Source of the DNA: Betaproteobacteria bacterium
GTDB taxonomy: Bacteria; Pseudomonadota; Gammaproteobacteria; Burkholderiales; Gallionellaceae
Length of the DNA: 9,511 nt
Assembly: GCA_028871775.1 (NCBI GenBank)
Contig: JAGWMH010000058.1
Coordinates: 1-9,511, forward strand
Direction: 5' to 3'
The notes under the pieces were generated by a model. It worked only from the letters and a program-made list of their open reading frames with translations, searched no databases and was not told where the DNA came from. Of the stretch, positions 1 through 6,492 are shown piece after piece; the stretch's first letter is position 1, and each line of letters opens with the position of its first letter. Position numbers and translations under genes: made by a program.

Positions 1-619
1 GGACGATATGCTGGTCGTTGGCGTCGAACTGGCGGTTGGTCTTGCCCAGTTCCACCAATTGCTCGAACGAGGACTGGCCGGACACGCCCTGCCGGTCGCT
101 TTTTGATGCAGTCTTCACCGAGCGCGCCAGGTTGTAGAACTCGACCAGGTAGCGGCTGATGTCCAGCGGGGTGGCCATCACACGGCGGATGTCGCGGCGC
201 AATATGGGTTTGAGCACTTTTTCCCACTCGCGCAGGAAGGGCTCGGATGTGGCAACCACCGCCTCGCGCGCAGTCACCTGCACCGGCAGGATGCCGAAAC
301 GCTCGGCATAGTCGCTGGACATGATATCGGTGACGGTGGAGAAGTCGATTTTCAACGGGTCGATGTGGATATATTCGAGCCCGACGCGGCCAGCCAGCCA
401 CTCCGTCAGCGCTTCCAGATGCAGCGGTTTGTGCGGCGGCAGTCGCGATTTCCAGTTCCGCCCGGCAATCGCCACCAGCGGATGAGCATCGTTGCGGTGG
501 ATACGCCGCTCGGCGAACAGCGCGTCGGCATCAGCCTGGCTGACCAATCCATCGGCAACGAGCATGCCGAGCACCTCGGACAGCGTCAGCTTGTGATCCC
601 TGGTTTCCTGAGGCTCCAT
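1..619 (-). CDS. GspE/PulE-family secretion/pilus ATPase, N-terminal part (3' end off window)
   Basis: The frame opens at an ATG (617-619) and stays open to the left edge, giving 206 visible residues. A GGGAG Shine-Dalgarno at about 626-630 lies 6 nt upstream, which fixes the start. The visible part resembles the N-terminal domain of type II secretion/type IV pilus ATPases. It begins with a helical LSEVLGMLVADGLVSQADAD stretch (about 12-31), followed by the HPLV and YIHIDPLKID segments (47-92). Then come ERFGILPV (106-113), VVATSEP (121-127) and RRVMATPLDISRYLVEFY (145-162). The Walker A/B nucleotide-binding core would lie beyond the edge and is not seen. Members of the family are cytoplasmic hexameric ATPases that power pilus assembly or protein secretion. 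No pilin or secretin gene is visible here, so the specific system cannot be named. It follows alr in the same orientation after a 156-bp non-coding gap. Confidence 0.8.
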   Translation of the reverse strand, partial: MEPQETRDHKLTLSEVLGMLVADGLVSQADADALFAERRIHRNDAHPLVAIAGRNWKSRLPPHKPLHLEALTEWLAGRVGLEYIHIDPLKIDFSTVTDIMSSDYAERFGILPVQVTAREAVVATSEPFLREWEKVLKPILRRDIRRVMATPLDISRYLVEFYNLARSVKTASKSDRQGVSGQSSFEQLVELGKTNRQFDANDQHIV

Positions 620-667
620 TATTATCTCCCGATCGCCATTACCCTGATAACAGCAGTTGGCAGTTTC

Positions 668-772
668 GTAGGTTGGGTTATAACCATCGACTTGGTTGGC
701 GTTTTTTGCCAGCCTAGTCGAATGGCTAGTTGTTTCATCAGGCGCGGTTTTTTGCACCGTAACCCAACAAAC
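668..772. repeat. 105-bp inverted-repeat (MITE/REP-like) element between alr and the GspE-like gene
   Basis: The ends are 13-bp inverted repeats, GTAGGTTGGGTTA (668-680) and the complement of GTTTGTTGGGTTA (760-772), matching at 11 of 13 positions with a perfect 9-bp core (672-680 / 760-768). Inside are a perfect 10-bp palindrome GGTTATAACC (676-685), a hairpin GGTTGGC/GCCAGCC (694-700/708-714, one G:U pair) and a hairpin CGGT/ACCG (745-748/756-759). The 9-nt direct repeat GTTTTTTGC (701-709 and 747-755) falls in the two hairpins. The element ends 3 bp from the alr stop codon. There is no ORF and no obvious target-site duplication. GTTGGGTT-ended palindromic repeats are, from memory, widespread in bacterial genomes; assigning this one to such a family is inference. 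Confidence 0.55.
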
Positions 773-775
773 ATT

Positions 776-1852
776 CTAAACCACCACCGGCACGCGCGTA
801 GTCAGCGCGCACAGCAATTCGTAGCTGATGGTGCCGGCGGCGCGGGCAACCTCTTCCACCGGCAGGCCTGCTCCCCACAGCGTGACGCCGCTGCCGACAT
901 CCGCATCCGGCAATGCGCTCAAGTCCACGCTCAGCATGTCCATCGAGACACGCCCCAGGGTGCGCGTGCGCCGGCCTTTCACCAGCACCGGCGTGCCGGT
1001 CGGCGCGTGGCGCGGATAGCCGTCGGCGTAGCCGCATGCGACCACGCCGACACGCATCTGAGCTTCCGCCCGGAACATGCCGCCATAACCGATGTGCTCG
1101 CCTGCATTCAATTCGCGCACCGAGATGATTTCGCTGCGCAGCGTCATCACCGGCCTCAAGCCGAGTTGCTGCGCGCTGTGCTGCCCGCCTTCACCTTGGG
1201 CGAATGGCGAAGCGCCATACAGCATGATGCCGGGGCGCACCCAATCGGCGTGGGTTGCAGGGTAACGCAGCAGCGCGGCGGAATTGGCCAGCGAACGCGC
1301 CATGCGATACGGCGCGGCCAGCGCATTGAACACCTCCAGTTGCGCGACCACGCCTGCCGCTTCATCGGCATGGGAAAAATGCGTCATCAGCGTGATGTCG
1401 CGCACGGCGGGATGCGCCTTAAGTTTTTCCATCACGGCGGTAACTTCCCGTGGCGCAAAACCCAGGCGGTTCATGCCGCTGTTGACCTTGAGCCACACTT
1501 GCAGGCGGCCACGGCGCGGAAAATTGTCCAGCATGGCGACCTGGTGCGGGCTGTGGATCACGCAGGCAAGATCGTATTCGGCCGCCAGCGGCAAATCGTC
1601 CGGGGTAAAGAACCCTTCCAGCAGCAGGATGGTCTGGCGGAATCCCGCCTCGCGCAACTGCACGGCTTCGTTTATATCCAGCAGCGCAAAGCCGTCCGCC
1701 GCACTCAATGCTTCGGCGGTGCGCAACAGGCCATGCCCGTAGGCGGCGGCCTTGATCACCGCCATGATGCGCGCGCTGGTCGCGCTGCGCACCAGTTGCA
1801 GGTTGTGTTCCAGTGCGGAAAGGTCAATGCGTGCTTGGATCGGACGGGGCAT
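776..1852 (-). CDS. alr: Alanine racemase (PLP-dependent)
   Basis: This 358-residue enzyme interconverts L- and D-alanine in the cytoplasm, supplying D-alanine for peptidoglycan precursors. The length is normal for Alr/DadX. The PLP lysine is K34 in AVIKAAAYGHG, and the opposite-face catalytic tyrosine is Y256 in HIGYGGMF. Other family landmarks are WLKVNSGMNRLGF (120-132), MTHFSHAD (156-163), RPGIMLYGASP (206-216), RVSMDMLSVDL (301-311) and the C-terminal GTISYELLCALTTRVP (340-355). One oddity is that the residue two after the PLP lysine is Ala36, where family members usually have Asn or Asp. The start at 1852 gives an N-terminus (PIQARIDLSALEHNL) that aligns with the family, although its Shine-Dalgarno is weak. 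Stop is TAG at 776-778. Its promoter probably lies in the shared divergent region with lplT. Confidence 0.96.
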   Translation of the reverse strand: MPRPIQARIDLSALEHNLQLVRSATSARIMAVIKAAAYGHGLLRTAEALSAADGFALLDINEAVQLREAGFRQTILLLEGFFTPDDLPLAAEYDLACVIHSPHQVAMLDNFPRRGRLQVWLKVNSGMNRLGFAPREVTAVMEKLKAHPAVRDITLMTHFSHADEAAGVVAQLEVFNALAAPYRMARSLANSAALLRYPATHADWVRPGIMLYGASPFAQGEGGQHSAQQLGLRPVMTLRSEIISVRELNAGEHIGYGGMFRAEAQMRVGVVACGYADGYPRHAPTGTPVLVKGRRTRTLGRVSMDMLSVDLSALPDADVGSGVTLWGAGLPVEEVARAAGTISYELLCALTTRVPVVV

Positions 1853-1888
1853 GAATGCGGCTTTGCAGACAGGACAGGATTGCCGCTA

Positions 1889-1918
1889 ATGATAGCAGGC
1901 ATCCCGTTTTCATGTTAT
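1889..1918 (-). promoter_or_regulatory. Candidate sigma-70-type promoter for alr
   Basis: On the minus strand, TATCAT (1889-1894, 5 of 6 to TATAAT) lies 18 nt downstream of ATAACA (1913-1918, 4 of 6 to TTGACA). Transcription would start near 1882, leaving a leader of about 30 nt before the alr ATG at 1852. The -35 box overlaps the lplT -10 box on the other strand. This is pattern matching only. Confidence 0.4.
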
Positions 1919-1924
1919 AAAACG
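1905..1924. promoter_or_regulatory. Operator-like inverted repeat over the alr/lplT promoters, with lplT -10 box
   Basis: CGTTTT (1905-1910) and AAAACG (1919-1924) form a perfect 6-bp inverted repeat with an 8-bp centre. It contains the plus-strand hexamer TATAAA (1916-1921), a plausible lplT -10 box with no good -35 partner at normal spacing. It also contains the likely alr -35 box. A protein bound here could control both genes. No known operator is recognised. Confidence 0.3.
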
Positions 1925-1948
1925 CGCTGCCCACGACTGTTTCCCTTA

Positions 1949-3187
1949 ATGAATCTCGGCTTTTACATCATCCTTGCGGCGCAGTTCTTTTCCGCGCTCG
2001 CAGACAACGCCCTCCTGTTCGCTGCCATTGCCCTGCTGAAGGATATGCACGCTCCTGAATGGCACACTCCCGTACTGCAGGAAGCATTCGTAGTGTCCTA
2101 CATCGTGCTGGCGCCGTTCGTCGGCGCTTTCGCCGATTCCCTGCCCAAGGGCCGCGTGATGTTCATCAGCAATGCGATCAAGCTTTGCGGCTGCATCGCC
2201 ATGCTGGCCGGGGTCAACCCGCTCATCGCCTACGGCGTGGCGGGGTTCGGCGCGGCGGCTTACTCGCCCGCCAAATACGGCATTCTCACCGAATATTTGC
2301 CGCCTGAGAAACTGGTGCTGGCGAATAGCTGGATGGAAGGTCTGACCGTCCTCGCCATCATCCTCGGCGCGGTGGTCGGCGGAGTGCTCATCAACCCGGA
2401 AATCGCCTACCCCCTGCTGCAATGGTGGAACGTGCCGCTGATCGACAGCGGCATCGATACCCCGCCGAAGCTGGCCATCTCCATCATCACCGCCATTTAT
2501 CTCGTCGCGGCGGTATTCAACCTCCGCATCCCGCGCGTGCCCATCGACCACAAGCCGTTAAGCCGGAATCCGGTTTTCCTGGCAACTGAATTCACGCACT
2601 GCTTCAGGCTGCTGTGGAAAGACCCGCTGGGGCAAGTGTCGCTCGGGGTCACCACACTGTTCTGGGGTGCAGGCGCTACCCTGCGCCTGCTGGTGCTGGA
2701 GTGGGCCGCCATCGCGCTGCGCTATGACATCAGCTCGGCCGCCAGGCTCACCGCATGGGTCGCCGTCGGCATCGCCTTCGGCTCGGTGCTGGCGGCCAGG
2801 TTCGTCAAACTGGAACACTCGGTGAAAGTGCTGCCGGTCGGCATCGCCATGGGCCTCGCCGTGCTGGCGATGATCCCGGTCACCAGCCCGACGCTCGCCG
2901 TCATATTGCTGGTCGCCATCGGCGCGATGGGCGGCTACTTCGTGGTGCCGATGAACGCCCTGCTGCAACACCGCGGCCACCTGCTGATGGGCGCGGGCAG
3001 CTCCATCGCCGTGCAGAATTTCAACGAAAACCTCAGCATTTTCGCCATGCTCTCGCTGTACGCCCTGATGGAAAAACTGGGGCTCGGCATCTACATCATT
3101 ATCGTGGTGTTCGGCCTGCTGCTGTCGGGCATCATGGCCGCGCTGTACAGAAAACACAGCCACGATCAGGATAAGGGACGAATCTAG
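1949..3187 (+). CDS. lplT: Lysophospholipid transporter LplT (MFS)
   Basis: This 412-residue inner-membrane carrier of the major facilitator superfamily is very hydrophobic, consistent with about 12 membrane segments. LplT flips lysophospholipids inward for re-acylation. It matches E. coli LplT in AQFFSALADNALLFAAIALL (11-30), LAPFVGAFADSLPKGRV (54-70), GAAAYSPAKYGIL (101-113), FWGAGATLR (238-246), IGAMGGYFVVPMNALLQ (324-340) and SIAVQNFNEN (352-361). The loop around 148-175 looks longer than in E. coli. The ATG at 1949 gives the N-terminus MNLGFYIILAAQFF, which fits the family but has no Shine-Dalgarno. An in-frame ATG at 1889, preceded by AGGACAGGA, would add 20 residues and is a real alternative. 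The same frame stays open far upstream to about 365, but that part is antisense to alr and is not protein-like. No partner acyltransferase gene (aas) is visible. Confidence 0.93.
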   Translation: MNLGFYIILAAQFFSALADNALLFAAIALLKDMHAPEWHTPVLQEAFVVSYIVLAPFVGAFADSLPKGRVMFISNAIKLCGCIAMLAGVNPLIAYGVAGFGAAAYSPAKYGILTEYLPPEKLVLANSWMEGLTVLAIILGAVVGGVLINPEIAYPLLQWWNVPLIDSGIDTPPKLAISIITAIYLVAAVFNLRIPRVPIDHKPLSRNPVFLATEFTHCFRLLWKDPLGQVSLGVTTLFWGAGATLRLLVLEWAAIALRYDISSAARLTAWVAVGIAFGSVLAARFVKLEHSVKVLPVGIAMGLAVLAMIPVTSPTLAVILLVAIGAMGGYFVVPMNALLQHRGHLLMGAGSSIAVQNFNENLSIFAMLSLYALMEKLGLGIYIIIVVFGLLLSGIMAALYRKHSHDQDKGRI

Positions 3188-6100
3188 GATTTTACAAGTA
3201 GCGCTTCAAACTCCTCGATCGGCACGGCTTTACCGAACAGGAAACCTTGATAGGTTATGCATTCGCGCTGTTTGAGCGAAGCCAATTGCGCCTCGGTTTC
3301 CACCCCCTCGGCGATCACGCTCAAGTTGAAGTTATTCACCAGATCGATGATATTCTGCACCAGCAGCGCGTCATCGCTGCCTTGGGTAATGGCCTGCACA
3401 AAGTCCTTGTCTATCTTGAGCTGATCGAGCGGGAGCTGTTTCAGGTAGGACAGTGACGAATAGCGGGTGCCAAAATTGTCCATCGACAAACTGACACCGA
3501 GCGCTTTGAGCGCATGCATTTTTTTCACCGCACCGGCCAGGTCGTCCAGCACCATGCCTTCGGTCAGTTCCAGTTTCAGGTGCGCGGGATTGACCTCGTG
3601 CGCCCTTAATATGCCGGCCACCTTGTCCACAAAATCCGGCCTGGCGAACTGCTTGTCGCTGATATTTACGGTCAGCAGCAAATCGCGCGTTTGTGCATTT
3701 CCGCCCCACAAAGCGAGTTGCCGGCAGGCTGTTTCCAGCACCCAGTCATCGATTTCGATGATCAGCGTGCTCTCTTCGGCGATCGGGATAAACTGTTCCG
3801 GCATGACCATACCGCGCTGCGGATGAATCCAGCGCAGCAGCGCCTCCGCCCCCAGCGGGCGATTATTTTCATCCACTTGCACCTGGTAATACAAATGTAA
3901 TTGCCGCTGTTCTATGGCAAGCCGCAGGTCATTCACCAGTTCGGCATGCGCTGCCACGTTATGTTGCATGACAGTATCGAAAAAACGCACTGCATTGCGC
4001 CCGGAACTCTTGGCCTGGTACATCGCCATGTCGGCATGCTGCAGCAGTGTATCCACCGTCTCTTCGTTGCCGCGATACAAGCTGATGCCGATGCTGGGCG
4101 AGCTATGGTGCTCGTGCTCTTTAAGCAGGTAGGGGCGCACCAATGCCTCGCGGATTTTTTCGGCAACCAGCCCGACCTTGCGCGAAGCCTCTTCCCGGTC
4201 ATCGCTGATTTCCTCGGCCAGCACCACGAATTCGTCCCCGCCCAATCTTGCCACGGTATCCATTTCGCGCACGCAGGACTTTATCCGGGCGGCCACCTCA
4301 ATCAGCAGCAAATCGCCGTAGTCATGGCCGAGCGCGTCGTTAAGCGTCTTGAACTTGTCCAGATCGATGAACAACACCGCGCCGTAGTTATTGTGGCGCG
4401 CGGATACAGGCAAAGCCGCGCGGAAGCGGTCGACAAACAAACGCCGGTTGGGCAATTTGGTCAGCGCATCGTAAAACGCCAGATTGCGGATTTCCTCCTC
4501 GGCCTGCTTGCGCGCGGTGATGTCGCTGAAGATGGCGACATACTGAGTAGTTTCCTGCTGCTCATTTTTTACGGCGGTCACCGTCATCCACTTCGGATAA
4601 GTCTGGCCGTTTTTGCGCTTGTCCCAAATCTCGCCCGACCATGCGCCAGTGTGAGCCAGTTGTTGCCACATCTCGGCGTAAAAAGCCCTGTCCTGCCGCC
4701 CGGAATTCATCATGCGCGGGTTCTTGCCCAGCACCTCTGCGGAACTGTAGCCGGTAATGTCCTGAAATGCCTGATTGACGCGGATGATATTGGCGCTGGC
4801 ATCGGTAATCATGATGGCCTCATGCGTTTCAAAGACCGCCGCCGCGACACGCAGTTCATTCTCTGCCTTCTTGCGCTCGTTAATTTCTTTCTGCAACTGC
4901 TCATTGCTCATATTCAATTCGCGGGTACGCTCTTTCACTCGATCTTCGAGGTGCGCCGACATGTCTTGCAGGCGCGCTTCATTTTCACGGGATTCTTTCA
5001 GCAACGCCCTGAATCCGTCGGCCATTTCGTTGAAACTATCGCCAGCCTGGCCGAACTCGTCGTGTGCGTCGAGCTCGATCCGCTCACTCAGGTTGCCACC
5101 GGCAAAGGCACGCGCCGAACGGGCAAGCGACTGGATATTGCCGATGATGACGCGGATGATGCCAACCGAGAAATAGGTTGCCAACAGAAACAGCAGAAAG
5201 GCGATGCCGACACTAAAGCGTAACGTATTTTCCGCGCGTGCAATGCGCGCCTTGATAAGAGTTTCAGCCATCGGCAGCAGTGCTGCATATATTTGCGTAT
5301 AACTCCTGTCGATCGCTGCATCGGACATCCTGAAGAAATCATCGGGGCGCGTGGCAAAATGACCGGTGAGAATGTCAGATGTCACGAGGCCGGTAATCTG
5401 CTGCGCCGAACCGGTAATGTCTCTGAGAACTGCCGGAATTGAACCCTGTAGTGCCGGATTGTAGCGACCGGCCTTGTCGAGGTTGGCCTTGAGCATTTCA
5501 AGCTCATGATCGAGTTCGGCAACCAGGATATTCAATTCGATCTTCTGCTGTGCGGTGGCCTGTTTGCTGGCCAGGACACCGGTGCCGTATGCGCGCAACT
5601 GCCCAAAATGCTCAAGTAAATGCGGCAGATCGTTGACGATGGTATCGATCAGGTAATAGGTGTTGAGCTCGGGATCCAGAGTCAGCGCATATTCATCGGC
5701 AACAATCCCCTCGAATGACTTTATCCGGTTGATCAGGCGAGTATGTGCGGCAAAATTTTCGGCCGCAGTCCAGCTGAGCCCCTCCTTGCGCAGGCGCTCC
5801 CAGTCTGTGCTGATGTGCTGCAATGCTTCGCTCGAGGTCATGCCGGGAAACGGCTTACCCCACATCTCGTTCAATGCCTCGACCGCTTGGTTTTCCGTGC
5901 TGACACGACTGTCCCGCATGGTCTCGTCGCCGCCGATAATCCCGGCGGAAAGCCCACGGTGTTGCTGGAGAATCTGTACAGACCGGGGAAATGGCCTGAT
6001 CAGCTCGAGGCCCTGCAGTTTCCGTTGAGAGAAGCCGATGTCCCGTTCAAGGCTGGCAAACAGGCTGTACATCACCACCGCAATCGCGACCAGCGACATC

Positions 6101-6213
6101 AGCCCCAGCAGCATGAATTTCCTGGTGACATCCAGGCGATTCATCAGGGCTACGGCAGGCGAGAAGAATGCCTGCATTAATTTATTTGTGCCGCGGTTGT
6201 CTGTCATCACCAT
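3184..6213 (-). CDS. Membrane-bound sensor c-di-GMP enzyme: HAMP-PAS-GGDEF-EAL
   Basis: The protein has 1009 residues. TM1 is at about 33-53, followed by a helical periplasmic sensor of about 280 residues carrying an ILQQHRGLSAG stretch (81-91) like nitrate-sensing (NIT) and related helical domains. TM2 is at about 331-353, HAMP at 354-406, a coiled coil at 406-455 and PAS at about 456-567 (TGYSSAEVLGKNPRMMNSG). The GGDEF domain (about 573-745) is intact, with the metal-site motif FIDLDKFK (615-622), the inhibitory I-site R649-x-x-D652 and GGDEF at 658-662. The EAL domain (about 755-1005) keeps EALLRW (790-795), VNIS (849-852), ELTE (882-885), KID (933-935), AEGVET (968-973) and QGF. However, loop 6 reads D912-N-F-G-T-R917 instead of DDFGTG. 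The expected role is synthesis and possibly breakdown or sensing of c-di-GMP. The start at 6213 is chosen because GGAG (6222-6225) sits 8 nt upstream; ATG 6205-6207 is less well placed. Stop TAG (3184-3186) overlaps the lplT stop. Confidence 0.95.
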   Translation of the reverse strand: MVMTDNRGTNKLMQAFFSPAVALMNRLDVTRKFMLLGLMSLVAIAVVMYSLFASLERDIGFSQRKLQGLELIRPFPRSVQILQQHRGLSAGIIGGDETMRDSRVSTENQAVEALNEMWGKPFPGMTSSEALQHISTDWERLRKEGLSWTAAENFAAHTRLINRIKSFEGIVADEYALTLDPELNTYYLIDTIVNDLPHLLEHFGQLRAYGTGVLASKQATAQQKIELNILVAELDHELEMLKANLDKAGRYNPALQGSIPAVLRDITGSAQQITGLVTSDILTGHFATRPDDFFRMSDAAIDRSYTQIYAALLPMAETLIKARIARAENTLRFSVGIAFLLFLLATYFSVGIIRVIIGNIQSLARSARAFAGGNLSERIELDAHDEFGQAGDSFNEMADGFRALLKESRENEARLQDMSAHLEDRVKERTRELNMSNEQLQKEINERKKAENELRVAAAVFETHEAIMITDASANIIRVNQAFQDITGYSSAEVLGKNPRMMNSGRQDRAFYAEMWQQLAHTGAWSGEIWDKRKNGQTYPKWMTVTAVKNEQQETTQYVAIFSDITARKQAEEEIRNLAFYDALTKLPNRRLFVDRFRAALPVSARHNNYGAVLFIDLDKFKTLNDALGHDYGDLLLIEVAARIKSCVREMDTVARLGGDEFVVLAEEISDDREEASRKVGLVAEKIREALVRPYLLKEHEHHSSPSIGISLYRGNEETVDTLLQHADMAMYQAKSSGRNAVRFFDTVMQHNVAAHAELVNDLRLAIEQRQLHLYYQVQVDENNRPLGAEALLRWIHPQRGMVMPEQFIPIAEESTLIIEIDDWVLETACRQLALWGGNAQTRDLLLTVNISDKQFARPDFVDKVAGILRAHEVNPAHLKLELTEGMVLDDLAGAVKKMHALKALGVSLSMDNFGTRYSSLSYLKQLPLDQLKIDKDFVQAITQGSDDALLVQNIIDLVNNFNLSVIAEGVETEAQLASLKQRECITYQGFLFGKAVPIEEFEALLVKS

Positions 6214-6492
6214 ACCTTTATCTCCGCCAGCATGACCTATGTCTGCGCACTGTAGTATGCGTATTCATAAAGCCGCAGATTCAAGTGCGAAGTGCAACAA
6301 CCAGAAGTGCAACAACAAAATGGTGGCTTGGTGTAACTTCCCGACACCCGAAGAATACCTCATGCGTGGTTCTAAATCAAAGCACTTTGCGTGGCCGATG
6401 GTTGAGTCGATCTGCCGCCCATTGCACCCGTCCCCCGGTTACATAAGTCATTTCCATACTTGGGGAAAAACTGCCATTCTGCAGGGCGCACT
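6214..6492. other. Intergenic region upstream of the GGDEF-EAL gene
   Basis: This 279-bp gap lies between udg and the GGDEF-EAL gene, both read on the minus strand, so it probably holds the latter's promoter. On the minus strand a weak candidate is TTGAAT with CATACT 19 nt downstream (about 6256-6286), not convincing. A small hairpin CTGC/GCAG followed by five T's lies just past the udg stop (about 6468-6485), too weak to call a terminator. Plus-strand ORFs here run into udg and have no recognisable domain. Confidence 0.5.
6289..6316. repeat. Two 13-bp direct repeats, period 15
   Basis: GAAGTGCAACAAC occurs at 6289-6301 and again at 6304-6316, separated by 2 bp. A partial third unit, AAGTGC, begins at 6283. 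The repeats lie about 75-105 bp upstream of the GGDEF-EAL start codon. The unit is short, so it may be a regulator site pair or simple slippage. Confidence 0.6.

Noticed and set aside
694..714. Hairpin behind alr as a rho-independent terminator
   Set aside because: The T/A run is in the loop, not after the stem on either strand, so it does not fit the terminator pattern.
365..1948. Open frame of 528 codons continuous with and upstream of lplT on the plus strand
   Set aside because: It is antisense to the GspE-like gene and alr, is rich in His/Arg/Gln, and shows no domain. GC-rich coding on the other strand explains the lack of stops.
3901..5223. 440-codon plus-strand open frame
   Set aside because: It is entirely antisense to the GGDEF-EAL coding sequence and has no recognisable domain.
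6468..6485. Hairpin plus T run just after udg as a terminator
   Set aside because: The stem is only 4 bp and GC content is modest; it could arise by chance.
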